Below are positions 8,645 to 17,394 of a stretch of DNA of 64,000 nt, piece by piece. Under the pieces are notes generated by a model. The model was not told the DNA's origin. It searched no databases and was given only the letters and a program-made list of their open reading frames with translations. Position 1 is the first letter of the stretch. Every line of letters starts with the position of its first letter. A program made the translations under genes and the position numbers. Origin of the DNA: Sedimenticola hydrogenitrophicus. Its GTDB lineage: Bacteria; Pseudomonadota; Gammaproteobacteria; Chromatiales; Chromatiaceae. The stretch covers positions 30,509 through 94,508 of the forward strand of contig NZ_JANIOA010000018.1 of NCBI RefSeq assembly GCF_025175675.1. The letters run 5' to 3'.

Positions 8645-8775
8645 CACGGGCTCCTCGATTAATGCCGGTTCAATCCAACAGGAATTTCAGGCGCTCCGCC
8701 GCCTGCTGATTCCATTCATAGTAGCGTAGCATTGCAAGGTGACGGGATAGTCTTTTCCCCACTCCAACCGGCGCA

Positions 8776-10080
8776 TCAGGAAAAAACCAGGCGGTGATGC
8801 TTGCCGATGGCCGCCGCGAAGAGCTCCGGCACACCCGCTTGCGCCGCGTAATCCGGCCAGCGGGAGACCACCTCCCGGACCGTTTCGATAATGTCCCGGG
8901 CCTCCTGGCCAAAGGTGGCCGCGGGGGCCAGCAGGTCCGCCAGGAGGAAGTGATCGCGTTTGCCGTTCAGGGTCATCTGATGACTTCCGACCCAGGGCGA
9001 ATCGGGCCGATAGCTGTAGGCCAGATCAAACGCCGGAGCCAACCCCCAGCCGCCCCCCTGGCGGCGGATGAAGCCGACATTTTTCGGGTGGTCATCCTGA
9101 TTGCGGGCGACGATGTTGAACACCATGCGCCGGTACATCTCGAGCGCCGTCTGCCGATCCAGGCGCAGGCGGCGCATCAGGCCGAACAGCTGCTCATAAC
9201 TGTAGTGCCCGGGCCTTTTATAGTCCGCGTGATCCATGGCGCAGAGCGACTGGAAATGGAGCTTCTCGTTGCCGACCCGATCGAAGCGCCGGGTCATGAA
9301 ATGGGCCCGTTCGCCCTCTTCCAGCAGTTCGCACGAAGAGATCCGGATGCCCGCATCCCGGGCCATCAAATAATAGGCGTACTCCATGCGGCCATACCCC
9401 TGCGGATCGCCGAAGGTCTGATGGCTGCGGTTGCTGTCCACCACGCCATCGAATTTGAGGATGAAATGCTCAAAGCCCTCGGGACAGTCCACTTGCCCGC
9501 TGCGCAGTTCGGTACGCTCCCGGTTGACGGCGATCACCGCCTTGGCCCGCGCCCCACCGGCGGAGGTACCCACCTGAAACAGCGACTCCAGGCCATCACC
9601 GCGCTGCTCCCGGTCTATCGCCACCTGCAGGGCAGCGCGACCGTCGATCACCTGCTGGGCCATCGCCACCAGGGCATCGACCCGCAGCGGGGCGGTCCGG
9701 GTCAGGGCCTGGTCGAACTCCGGGTGGTACTCCAGCGCGCCCATTCCGCGGCGCCCGGTGTAGAGCAGGCGTTCCACCGGGGAGAACGACCCGGGGTCGC
9801 GCCCCTGTTTCGCCAGCCAGGCATCGATCACCGCATTGCCGAAATCGTCCGGCAGGGTATCGGCGAAGGCGGCCGGCAGGCCGCGGTAGGTGGCGTAGGG
9901 GAGCTCGCTGAACAGGTACTTGCGCCGCCCGAGCGGCAGTCGGATGGGCGAAATCTCAACCCCTTTACGCAGCCAGCCAGGGGCGTATTCAAAGGCGCTG
10001 AAGCCGGTCTCCTCGTTGTAGGCCAGGGCACCCACGAGTTCGCCCCACAGCATCACCCGGGCGACCTGATGCGTTACCAT
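8776..10080 (-). CDS. hipA: HipA-family serine/threonine kinase toxin
   Basis: The 434-residue protein belongs to the HipA kinases, which in E. coli phosphorylate glutamyl-tRNA synthetase and induce persistence; the target here is unknown. The autophosphorylation/ATP loop VGTSAGGARAK is at about 170-180. The catalytic RNQDDHPKN is at 326-334 with the presumed base Asp329, and the metal-binding PAFDLAY follows. All key residues are present, so the kinase looks intact. It overlaps hipB by 7 bp, which implies translational coupling and autorepression by the complex. Confidence 0.93.
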   Translation of the reverse strand: MVTHQVARVMLWGELVGALAYNEETGFSAFEYAPGWLRKGVEISPIRLPLGRRKYLFSELPYATYRGLPAAFADTLPDDFGNAVIDAWLAKQGRDPGSFSPVERLLYTGRRGMGALEYHPEFDQALTRTAPLRVDALVAMAQQVIDGRAALQVAIDREQRGDGLESLFQVGTSAGGARAKAVIAVNRERTELRSGQVDCPEGFEHFILKFDGVVDSNRSHQTFGDPQGYGRMEYAYYLMARDAGIRISSCELLEEGERAHFMTRRFDRVGNEKLHFQSLCAMDHADYKRPGHYSYEQLFGLMRRLRLDRQTALEMYRRMVFNIVARNQDDHPKNVGFIRRQGGGWGLAPAFDLAYSYRPDSPWVGSHQMTLNGKRDHFLLADLLAPAATFGQEARDIIETVREVVSRWPDYAAQAGVPELFAAAIGKHHRLVFS

Positions 10081-10424
10081 CCGAGATCCTCCTCAGCGTT
10101 CGGATCCTGTTTGCGCGCACCGGCCCCGGACGCCCGCTGGCGCTGGCGCCCCTGCAGCTCCAGCAGAGCCATGGGGCTAAACGGGGTCTCCGGAATGAAG
10201 CGATCCACCAGCTCCAGCTGACCGAGCACCCGCAGGATGCCGATCAGGGTGGCAAACTTGCCTCTCCCCTTGATCGCGGCACGGTAGGTCTTGGTGGTGA
10301 CCCCCAGCTCCCCGGCGATACTTTCCTGGGTGATATCCGCCTCCAGTCGCAGCTGCTCGATGCGCCCGCCCAGCTCCGCGGCAATTGCTTCGTCGCTCAT
10401 GGAATACAGATTTGTAACAGGCAT
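10074..10424 (-). CDS. hipB: HipB-type XRE-family antitoxin
   Basis: The 116-residue protein has a helix-turn-helix (GGRIEQLRLEADITQESIAGELGVTTKTYRAAIKGRG, about residues 19-54) typical of Cro/XRE antitoxins, followed by a helical extension and a basic/Gln-rich tail. It should neutralise HipA and repress the operon. A second ATG (MSDEAIAAE, 10400) is possible; the first is kept because AGG lies about 7 bp upstream. The promoter region upstream is AT-rich and carries a repeated motif likely to be its operator. Confidence 0.88.
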   Translation of the reverse strand: MPVTNLYSMSDEAIAAELGGRIEQLRLEADITQESIAGELGVTTKTYRAAIKGRGKFATLIGILRVLGQLELVDRFIPETPFSPMALLELQGRQRQRASGAGARKQDPNAEEDLGW

Positions 10425-10428
10425 ATAT

Positions 10429-10480
10429 TTACCTATAAGTAACTATTTATAGCAATTAAGAGTAAATGCTTACCTATAGT
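10429..10480 (-). promoter_or_regulatory. Candidate HipB operator repeats
   Basis: Two near-identical sites, TTACCTATAAGT (10429-10440) and TTACCTATAGT (10470-10480), start 41 bp apart, about four helical turns, in AT-rich DNA just upstream of hipB. Repeated sites at such spacing are usual for HipB-like autorepressors. The consensus differs from the E. coli TATCC-N8-GGATA box, so assignment is by position only. Confidence 0.4.
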
Positions 10481-10805
10481 AGTACATAAAACGAACGAAG
10501 GGTGTAAATATTGTTTAAGGGTATTTTTATATCTCTAATACCTAATTTTTGCTATTAAAGCATATTATTTTACCTTATGACAGAAAAACTCAGCCATAGG
10601 TTGAATTAAGTTACCAGGCTTTATTTGTGGTATTGGGCAATCGGTAATCCCGGCCATTAAATAGGCTGGCAATTCCTCACCGGTCGTCTATACATTTAGT
10701 TCTAGATCGACTCAGGGCGTTTCCGCCTGTTCGGGATCGTGACTGTCACGGTCGGCGGAAAAGGGCGTTTATGCTTCTTATACCCTCTATGTCTGGACGC
10801 TTGTT
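10481..10805. other. AT-rich intergenic region, divergent promoters of hipBA and the TonB receptor operon
   Basis: About 325 bp without a gene. The first 100 bp are much more AT-rich than the surroundings (runs such as TATTGTTTAAGGGTATTTTTA). The remainder has short inverted segments (GTGACTGTCAC near 10740) but no riboswitch or small-RNA structure that I recognise. The promoter of the 10806-17185 operon should lie here. Confidence 0.5.
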
Positions 10806-12749
10806 ATGCTGGCAAGGATTTCACGGAAGAGCCGCGCGGATACGGCATTGCCATACCGCTGCCCAAAACGGCCGCTTGTTCATTACCTCAGCCTGCTGTT
10901 GACCGCAGCGCTGCTGCTGCCCGCGCAGGCCGGGGCCGACAGCGCTGCCAATGCCACCAACGAACTGATCGAACTCAGCCTCGAGGAGCTGGCCAACCTG
11001 ACGATCAGCTCGGTGTCGAAAAGACCCGAGAGCCTGTCCGATGCCGCCGCATCGGTATTCGTCATCACCGCCGAGGATATCCGTCGCAGCGGTGCTACCA
11101 GCCTGCCCGAGGTCCTGCGCCTGGCGCCGAACCTGCTGGTCGCCCGCGTCGGTGCCGACAGCTACGCGATCAGCGCCCGGGGCTTCAATTCCACCACCGC
11201 CAACAAGCTGCAGGTGCTGATTGATGGCCGCATCGCCTATACACCGCTGTTTTCCGGTGTGTTTTGGAATGCACAGGATGTGCTGCTCGAGGATGTCGAG
11301 CGTATCGAGGTGATCAGCGGCCCCAACACCACCACCTGGGGCAGTAATGCGGTCAATGGCGTGATCAATGTGATCACCCGCTCTGCCGCCTATACCCAGG
11401 GTACCCTGCTGGCGGCGGGGGCCGGCAATCTCGAGCGCGGCGCGGCGGTGCGCTATGGCGGCGCCCTGCAAAGCGGCGGTCATTATCGGGTCTACGGCAA
11501 GGGTTTCCGGGTCGAAGAGTCGCAGCGGGAAAGCGGCCGCGGGGCCGGTGACGGCTGGCACAAGGGCCAGGCCGGTTTCCGCGTCGATACGCCGCTGAAT
11601 GGAAAGCTGACCCTGCAGGGCGATGCCTATGAAGGCCGGCTGAACCGGCAGGCCGAGGATCGGGACGAGATCCGTGGCCTCAACCTGCTGAGCCGTTGGC
11701 AGCATGAGCTCGGGGATGATGCGACACTGGAGCTGCAGGCCTACTACGACAGGACCGAGCGCGACATTCCCGGCCAATTCGCCGAGACCTTGAATATCCT
11801 CGATCTCGAACTGCAGCACAATTTCAGGTTGGGCGAGCGGCAGATGATCGTCTGGGGCCTGGGCCATCGTTCGGCCTGGGACGATGTGACCAACTCGGCG
11901 CTCCTGGCCTTTCTACCGGCCAAGAAGCGCCTGCGCTGGAGCAACCTCTTCGTGGAGGACGAAATCGGCCTGCGGCCGAACTTGCGGCTCACCCTTGGCG
12001 GCCGGTTGGAGCACAACAGCTATACTGGCCTGGAATTCATGCCCAATGCCCGGCTGGCCTGGAATATCACGCCGCAGGATCTGCTCTGGACTTCGCTGGC
12101 CCAGGCGGTGCGCACGCCGTCGCGACTGGACCGCGACTTCTTCGTTTTCGTGCCATCGCTGCCACTGGTCGGTGGTCCGAATTTCGAATCCGAGACCGCG
12201 GATTCGCTCGAGCTTGGTTACCGCGGCAACCGCTTGGGGCGGTTCAACTATTCGTTGACCGCCTTCTATCATGACTACGCTGATCTGCGCGCGCTCGAAT
12301 CGGTCGGTGATGGCAACCTGGTGCTCGGCAACGGTATCGAGGCGCAGATCTACGGGCTCGAGGCCTGGGGCGATTTTCAGGCCACCGAGCGCTGGCGCCT
12401 GAGCGCCGGCGTCCTGCTGCGCGAGGAAGATCTCGATCTTGAGCCCGGCAGTATCGAGACCTCGCAGGGCAACGACCCGTCGAACCAGTGGCTCTTGCGG
12501 TCCAGCCTGAATCTCGGCCCCGCCCACGAGCTCGACCTGACGCTGCGCCATGTCGGCAAGCTCTCCAACCCACAGGTGCCCGCCTATACCGCCCTGGACC
12601 TGCGTCTGGGCTGGAAACCCACGTCCAATGCCGAGCTGTCCCTGTCGGCCTGGAACTTGCTCGATCCATCGCATGGCGAGTTTGGTGAGGGTACTTCGCG
12701 CAACGAAGTCGAACGCAGTCTTTATCTTGAACTGCTGCTGAGGTTCTGA
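10806..12749 (+). CDS. TonB-dependent outer-membrane receptor heading a YfiR/kinase/EAL operon
   Basis: The 647-residue protein has a signal peptide (LSLLLTAALLLPAQAGA). A plug domain follows (VFVITAEDIRRSGATSLPEVLRLAPNLLV ... VLIDGRIAYTPLFSGVFW ... VERIEVISGPNTTTWGSNAVNGVINVITR), then a beta-barrel ending in the terminal Phe (YLELLLRF). It is close to the colicin I/vitamin B12-receptor branch, but the ligand is unknown. The gene is 1 bp from yfiR, and all four downstream genes are signalling genes, with no ABC importer. This suggests that the receptor senses or feeds a ligand to the periplasmic YfiR/kinase system rather than serving bulk uptake; that is inference. Confidence 0.9.
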   Translation: MLARISRKSRADTALPYRCPKRPLVHYLSLLLTAALLLPAQAGADSAANATNELIELSLEELANLTISSVSKRPESLSDAAASVFVITAEDIRRSGATSLPEVLRLAPNLLVARVGADSYAISARGFNSTTANKLQVLIDGRIAYTPLFSGVFWNAQDVLLEDVERIEVISGPNTTTWGSNAVNGVINVITRSAAYTQGTLLAAGAGNLERGAAVRYGGALQSGGHYRVYGKGFRVEESQRESGRGAGDGWHKGQAGFRVDTPLNGKLTLQGDAYEGRLNRQAEDRDEIRGLNLLSRWQHELGDDATLELQAYYDRTERDIPGQFAETLNILDLELQHNFRLGERQMIVWGLGHRSAWDDVTNSALLAFLPAKKRLRWSNLFVEDEIGLRPNLRLTLGGRLEHNSYTGLEFMPNARLAWNITPQDLLWTSLAQAVRTPSRLDRDFFVFVPSLPLVGGPNFESETADSLELGYRGNRLGRFNYSLTAFYHDYADLRALESVGDGNLVLGNGIEAQIYGLEAWGDFQATERWRLSAGVLLREEDLDLEPGSIETSQGNDPSNQWLLRSSLNLGPAHELDLTLRHVGKLSNPQVPAYTALDLRLGWKPTSNAELSLSAWNLLDPSHGEFGEGTSRNEVERSLYLELLLRF

Positions 12750-12750
12750 A

Positions 12751-13314
12751 GTGGTGATGAAACGACCGGCTGCGCTGATGATCAAACTGTTCTGGCTGAG
12801 TCTCTGCCTGGTGACGGTGCCCGCCGCCTCCGCACAGGAAACAACGCCCGAGGACCGCATCAAGGCCGCCTTTCTGTACAAGTTCAGCCTCTACGTCGAA
12901 TGGCCCGACGCGGCCTTTGCCGGGCCCGCCGATCCGATCGTGATCGGGGTCGTCGGCGATATCGCCATCGCCAAGGAACTGCAGCGGGTGATCGTCGGCC
13001 GTTACGTCAAACAGCGGCCACTGCAGGTGCGCTTTTACCGGAACGACATCGCCCCGGCGGGGGTCCATCTGCTATACGTCGATGGCAGAGACGGGGCCGC
13101 CCGACAGACAGTTCTCGAGCGCCTGCAGGACAAGCCGGTGCTTCTGGTTACTGACGATCCCGGCGGACTGGCAACCGGCAGCAGCGTCAATTTTGTTGTC
13201 GAAGGCGACCGGGTCCGCTTCGATATCTCGCTGATTGCCGCCGAGGCCCAAAAGTTGCGCATCAGCTCGCAGTTGCTGGCGGTCGCGCGTCAGGTACGGA
13301 GGGCGCAACCATGA
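12751..13314 (+). CDS. YfiR-family periplasmic regulator (DUF4154)
   Basis: The 187-residue protein has a signal peptide (LFWLSLCLVTVPAASAQ). The family signature IKAAFLYKFSLYVEWP follows, then VIGVVGDIAIAKEL and the C-terminal RVRFDISLIAAEAQKLRISSQLLAVA, the DUF4154/YfiR fold. In Pseudomonas, YfiR binds the periplasmic sensor domain of the diguanylate cyclase YfiN and holds it inactive. Here the next gene, overlapping by ATGA, is instead a histidine kinase with a similar sensor region. The mature protein has no cysteines, so the disulphide control described for P. aeruginosa YfiR cannot apply. The GTG start at 12751 has GAGG 7 bp upstream; an ATG lies two codons later. Confidence 0.85.
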   Translation: MVMKRPAALMIKLFWLSLCLVTVPAASAQETTPEDRIKAAFLYKFSLYVEWPDAAFAGPADPIVIGVVGDIAIAKELQRVIVGRYVKQRPLQVRFYRNDIAPAGVHLLYVDGRDGAARQTVLERLQDKPVLLVTDDPGGLATGSSVNFVVEGDRVRFDISLIAAEAQKLRISSQLLAVARQVRRAQP

Positions 13315-14930
13315 TGCGGCGTCTCGGTTTGAATCAGGGGCATCCGGCGCACGACTCGTCGGCGCAGGACAGGACGCCCGGCGTGACAGGCCGGTCCGGG
13401 AAGCAGAACTTCGGACTGCGTTCGATCCGCCACAAACTGACCCTGGGCGTACTGCTGACGACGGTGACGGCGCTGTTGATTTCGGGATCCATCATCATCG
13501 TCTACGACCTAGGGGACTTTCGTGAACGTACTCAGCAGGATCTTCGCACCCTGGCTGACCTGATGGGCCAGGCCAGTGTGGCGGCCCTGCAGTTCGACGA
13601 TCCCGGGGTCGCCGGTCAGCAACTGGCGCTGCTGCACCTGCGCCCGCAGATACTGGCCGCGGCGATCTACCGGTCCGATGGCGCACTCTTCACCCACTAT
13701 GCCGCTGCGGACATCGAACCCGCTGTGCTGCCCGAACGGCCGGGTACGGCGGATTTTCGTAGCGTCGAAGGCCAACTGGGTCTGTTCCAGCCTATCCAGT
13801 TCGAGAACGAGCTGCTCGGCTCCGTTTATCTGCTGGCGGACTTTCCCTATAACGAACGGCTATTACGTGATATCGGCATCGTCCTCGGCGTGGCTCTGCT
13901 GGCGCTGGTGATCTCGATGCTGGTCTCGCTGTGGATCCAGACACGCATCACACGCCCGGTACTTCGGGTGACCGAACTGGCACGGAAGGTGGTCGAACAG
14001 CGGGATTACAGCCTGCGTGCCGAAGGCACCACCGACGACGAAATCGGCTATCTGGTGCAGGCCTTCAACGACCTGCTGTCGGAAATCGGCCGGCGCACCA
14101 AGGCACTGGAGTCCGGCAACCGCCGGTTGGCCGAGGAGATACGCGAGCGCATCGAGGCCAGCCAGGAGGTCGGACGGCTGAATGCCGAACTCGAGCAGCG
14201 GGTGCTTGAGCGCACCGCAGAACTGGAAAATGCAAACAAGGAGTTGGAGGCCTTCAGTTACGCGGTATCGCACGACCTGCGGGCGCCGTTACGCTCCATC
14301 GACGGCTTCAGCCAGGCCCTGCTCGAGGACTACAAGGCGAGGCTGGACGATATCGGCCAGGACTATCTGAGCCGGGTACGCCTGGCGGCCCAGCGCATGG
14401 GCGTACTGATCGATGACCTGCTGAACCTGTCCCGCGTCAGCCGGACGCAGCTCGATCGTGAGGTGCTGGATCTCAGCAGCATGGCCGAGGAGATCGTGGC
14501 ACAGCTGCGGGAAAGCGACCCGAAGCGCGCGGTGGAGGTGCGGATCGGCGCCGGACTGAGCGGCTACGGTGACGCAAGGTTGATCCGGGTGGCGCTGGTA
14601 AACCTGCTCAACAACGCCTGGAAATACACCGGCAAGCACAGCCAGCCCCGGATCGAATTCGGCCTGCGCGATGCCGACGGTCGTCCCAGCTACTTCATCG
14701 AAGATAACGGCGCCGGCTTCGACATGACCTATGCCGGCCGGCTTTTCGGCGCCTTTCAGCGCCTGCATGATGCGCGCGATTATCCCGGTACCGGGGTCGG
14801 TCTCGCAACGGTCCAGCGCATCATAAGCCGTCACGGCGGTCAGATCTGGGCCGAAGCGGAAGTTGACCGGGGCGCGGTCTTTTATTTCACGCTGCCGCAG
14901 CCCCCGGAGACGATAACAGGAGATGGATGA
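13311..14930 (+). CDS. Membrane histidine kinase with CHASE8-like sensor, partner of YfiR
   Basis: The 539-residue protein has a helix at about 45-65, a periplasmic region (DFRERTQQDLRTLADLMGQASVAALQFDD ...) resembling the CHASE8 sensor of YfiN/DgcN, and a second helix at about 187-208. A HAMP domain, a coiled coil, HisKA with FSYAVSHDLRAPLRSIDGF (His321) and a HATPase domain (NLLNNAWKYTG, DNGAGFDM, GTGVGLATVQRI) follow. The C-terminal half is of the phytochrome-linked/Cph1 type that pairs with Rcp1-like receivers, and such a receiver is the next gene, overlapping at TGATG. The upstream overlap with yfiR suggests that YfiR gates kinase activity. Confidence 0.88.
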   Translation: MMRRLGLNQGHPAHDSSAQDRTPGVTGRSGKQNFGLRSIRHKLTLGVLLTTVTALLISGSIIIVYDLGDFRERTQQDLRTLADLMGQASVAALQFDDPGVAGQQLALLHLRPQILAAAIYRSDGALFTHYAAADIEPAVLPERPGTADFRSVEGQLGLFQPIQFENELLGSVYLLADFPYNERLLRDIGIVLGVALLALVISMLVSLWIQTRITRPVLRVTELARKVVEQRDYSLRAEGTTDDEIGYLVQAFNDLLSEIGRRTKALESGNRRLAEEIRERIEASQEVGRLNAELEQRVLERTAELENANKELEAFSYAVSHDLRAPLRSIDGFSQALLEDYKARLDDIGQDYLSRVRLAAQRMGVLIDDLLNLSRVSRTQLDREVLDLSSMAEEIVAQLRESDPKRAVEVRIGAGLSGYGDARLIRVALVNLLNNAWKYTGKHSQPRIEFGLRDADGRPSYFIEDNGAGFDMTYAGRLFGAFQRLHDARDYPGTGVGLATVQRIISRHGGQIWAEAEVDRGAVFYFTLPQPPETITGDG

Positions 14931-15367
14931 TGATGCACAGCAAACCGATACTGCTGGTGGAGGACAACGCCGATGACGAGGTCCTGGCCCTCAGAGCCCT
15001 CAGCAAGAGCAATATCAGCAATCCGATCGTGGTGGCCCGGGACGGCGCTGAAGCCCTCGATTACCTCTTCGCCCAGGGTCAGTATGCCGATCGGGACAGC
15101 CGCGACCTGCCCGCGGTGGTACTGCTCGATCTCAAGCTGCCGAAGATTGACGGCTTGGAAGTGCTGCGCCGGATCAGGGGCAACGAGCAGACGCGAGTGC
15201 TGCCCGTGGTCATTCTCACTTCGTCGAGACAGGATGAGGATCTTGTCAGCAGCTATAACCTGGGCGCTAACAGTTATGTGCGCAAGCCGGTGGACTTCAT
15301 CGAATTCGTCGCGGCAGTGGGCCAACTGGGTATTTACTGGCTGCTGTTGAATGAACTGCCCTATTAG
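14930..15367 (+). CDS. Rcp1-like single-domain response regulator
   Basis: A stand-alone receiver of 145 residues. Acidic residues are in ILLVEDNADDEVL, the phosphoacceptor Asp67 is in VVLLDLKLPKIDGL, the Thr/Ser switch is in VVILTSS, and the conserved Lys is in SYVRKPVDF. The C-terminus QLGIYWLLLNELP is a feature of Rcp1-type partners of Cph1-like kinases. Of three consecutive ATG codons, the middle one gives the best spacing to AGGAG. It is very similar to the receiver at 35807-36253, sharing for example the run LDLKLPKIDGLEVLRRIR. It probably relays phosphate from the kinase to the next protein or competes for it. Confidence 0.9.
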   Translation: MMHSKPILLVEDNADDEVLALRALSKSNISNPIVVARDGAEALDYLFAQGQYADRDSRDLPAVVLLDLKLPKIDGLEVLRRIRGNEQTRVLPVVILTSSRQDEDLVSSYNLGANSYVRKPVDFIEFVAAVGQLGIYWLLLNELPY

Positions 15368-15457
15368 GACCTGATCGATGGCGACCCTGAACCTGACCCG
15401 GCCCGACCACAGCACCGGGCCGGTACCTTTACAGGAGCAAGTACAGGAGCAAGGATA

Positions 15458-17185
15458 ATGGACAGGATACCTTTGCAGGCGCTGATTATTGAGGATGTCG
15501 AGGACGATGCTCAGCTGTTGCTGCGGGAGCTGCGCCGCAACGGTTACGAGCCGGACTATGTCTGCGTCGACACCGAAGAGGCCCTGGCAGAGGCACTGCA
15601 GAACCCCTGGCAGATTGTGTTTTCAGACTTTACGATGCCCACCTTCGATGGAATCAAGGCGCTGCGGCTGGTACGCCAGAAGGATCCGGATGTACCCTTT
15701 ATTTTCGTCTCCGGCACCCTCGGCGAGGAGACTGCGGTCGAGGCCGTCAAGTCGGGCGCCCAGGACTACATCCTCAAGGGTAACCTGCGTCGGTTGTCGG
15801 CCACGGTGCCCCGCGAGTTGCAGGAGTCGGAAACGCGGCGTCAGCGGCGTCTGGCCGAAAAACGCCTCCGCTTTCTGGCCAATTATGACGAACTCACCGC
15901 CTTGCCGAATCGTGCCCTGTTCGACAGGCGTCTCAATCAGTTGATCGAGCAGGCCCGGCGTCAAGGACTGAAGGTCGGGCTGGTGCAGCTCAACCTGGTT
16001 CGCTTTCGCGATATCAACAGTAGCCTGGGCCAGAACGCCGGCGATCAACTGCTCAAGAAGATTGCCCGGCGTCTGGTCAAATGTGCCAGGACGGACGACG
16101 TGGTCGTTCGACTGGCCGGCGACGAGTTTGCCCTGATCCTGCCGAGTCTGGTGCTGAAAAGCGATCTGGTGCAGAGCATCGGCAAACTCCGGAGGACGCT
16201 CGCCGCGCCTGTCACCCTATGCGGCTATGCTCTGCAGGTGCATGCCAGTATCGGCGTCAGTGTTTTTCCGGACGACGGCAAGGACGCGGAAGAGCTGCAG
16301 CGCAGTGTGGCCATGGCGATGCACAGGGTCAAAAAGGAGGGCAAGGGTGGCTGCCGGTTCTTCAAACCCGAGATCCGCGAGCAGCTGCACCAGCGCCTGA
16401 GCCTGGAACGGGACTTGGCACAGGCGGTGAAAGGCCAGCGATTCTCGCTCCACTACCAGCCCCAGGTCGAGCTCTCCAGCGGCCGTGTTGTTGCGGTCGA
16501 GGCACTGTTGCGCTGGACGCATCCAGACCGGGGGCCGATTTCGCCGGCCATTTTTATTCCGCTAGCCGAAGAGACCGGACAGATTCTGCCGATCGGGCAA
16601 TGGGTGCTGGCAGAGGCGTGCCGACAGGTCAGTCACTGGCAGGCGACCGGCATATCACCGACACCGCGGATGGCCGTGAACCTCTCGGCCTTTCAGTTCC
16701 ACCAGCGCAACCTGGTGGAGATCGTCAGCCGCATCATCAAACATTATCAGCTGGATCCCGAGCAGCTGGAGATCGAAATTACCGAGACGGCGCTGATGCA
16801 GGATCCGGATACGGCCCTGCAGATGCTGAAAAAGCTGCGCGACCTTGGGCTTTCAATTTCGCTGGACGATTTCGGCACCGGCTATTCGAGCCTGAGCTAT
16901 CTTAAGCGGTTTCCGGTGAACGTGCTGAAGATCGACAAAACCTTTGTCGACGGTCTGCCCAACGACCTCGACAATGCGGCAATCACCCGGGCCATCATCG
17001 CGATGACGGAGCGACTGCGGCTCCATGTCGTGGCCGAAGGTGTCGAAACCCGGGAACAGCTCGAATTCCTGCACAACGAGGGCTGCGAATGGGTGCAGGG
17101 CTATTATTTCCAACGGCCGGTACCGGCTGACAACATCACCCCGCTGCTGACGCCGCCACCGCCCTTTGCCTCCCTGCTGCCCTGA
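15458..17185 (+). CDS. Response regulator with degenerate GGDEF and intact EAL (c-di-GMP phosphodiesterase)
   Basis: The 575-residue protein has a receiver (about 1-125, Asp57 in VFSDFTMPTFDG), a GGDEF-like domain (140-300) and an EAL domain (320-565). The GGDEF motif is AGDEF at 220-224, and the usual metal-binding DxDxFKxxND is changed to LNLVRFRDINSS, so cyclase activity is unlikely; it may bind GTP as an activator. The EAL domain keeps EALLRW (348-353), ITETALM, DDFGTGYSS and AEGVET, as expected of an active phosphodiesterase. It ends the TonB/YfiR operon and would turn its signal into lower c-di-GMP. The gap of 90 bp after the receiver gene contains a duplicated ACAGGAGCAAG motif. Confidence 0.9.
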   Translation: MDRIPLQALIIEDVEDDAQLLLRELRRNGYEPDYVCVDTEEALAEALQNPWQIVFSDFTMPTFDGIKALRLVRQKDPDVPFIFVSGTLGEETAVEAVKSGAQDYILKGNLRRLSATVPRELQESETRRQRRLAEKRLRFLANYDELTALPNRALFDRRLNQLIEQARRQGLKVGLVQLNLVRFRDINSSLGQNAGDQLLKKIARRLVKCARTDDVVVRLAGDEFALILPSLVLKSDLVQSIGKLRRTLAAPVTLCGYALQVHASIGVSVFPDDGKDAEELQRSVAMAMHRVKKEGKGGCRFFKPEIREQLHQRLSLERDLAQAVKGQRFSLHYQPQVELSSGRVVAVEALLRWTHPDRGPISPAIFIPLAEETGQILPIGQWVLAEACRQVSHWQATGISPTPRMAVNLSAFQFHQRNLVEIVSRIIKHYQLDPEQLEIEITETALMQDPDTALQMLKKLRDLGLSISLDDFGTGYSSLSYLKRFPVNVLKIDKTFVDGLPNDLDNAAITRAIIAMTERLRLHVVAEGVETREQLEFLHNEGCEWVQGYYFQRPVPADNITPLLTPPPPFASLLP

Positions 17186-17202
17186 AAGGTGACGAAGTCA
17201 GG

Positions 17203-17241
17203 CGTTACGCGTATCCCCTCAGCTGTTACCCGTAACGCCAG
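17203..17241 (+). terminator. Palindrome after the EAL gene
   Basis: A perfect inverted repeat GGCGTTACG / CGTAACGCC flanks about 21 bp shortly after the EAL stop codon. There is no T-tract, so a factor-independent terminator is uncertain; it could also be a REP-like repeat. Confidence 0.3.
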
Positions 17242-17290
17242 GTGATTAGCATCACGGCGCAGTCAATCGAATGTTGGTTGTCCCGGCTTT
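17239..17290. repeat. Direct repeat, left copy, flanking the PEP-CTERM-like gene
   Basis: The segment with ATCACGGCGCAGTCAATCGA followed by ATGTTGGTTGTCCCGG matches ATCACGTCACAGCCAATCGA followed by GTGTTGGGTGTCCCGG at 18518-18570, in the same orientation. The two copies bracket the PEP-CTERM-like gene and its terminator. Confidence 0.65.
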
Positions 17291-17324
17291 ATTTTGCGTA
17301 TTGCAGCGAATTATTTCAGCACAT

Positions 17325-17353
17325 AAAAAAAGCCCCCGCCTCACGACGGGGGC
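17325..17353 (-). terminator. Rho-independent terminator of the PEP-CTERM-like gene
   Basis: On the minus strand a perfect stem GCCCCCG / CGGGGGC (8-nt loop) is followed directly by seven T residues. It lies 40 bp past the stop codon at 17395, a textbook intrinsic terminator. Confidence 0.9.
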
Positions 17354-17394
17354 CTCTTCACCCAAGTTGACGCCCTAAAGCTGGATCTTTTTAT

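Noticed and set aside
8670..8775. Short minus-strand open frame between tag and hipA ending in a protein-like tail (HLAMLRYYEWNQQAAERLKF)
   Set aside because: Its upstream part runs inside hipA in another frame, it has no start with a ribosome site, and I cannot name a related protein; it may be a remnant.
10560..10800. Possible riboswitch or small RNA before the TonB receptor
   Set aside because: Short inverted segments exist, but no conserved cobalamin, TPP or c-di-GMP riboswitch core can be seen.
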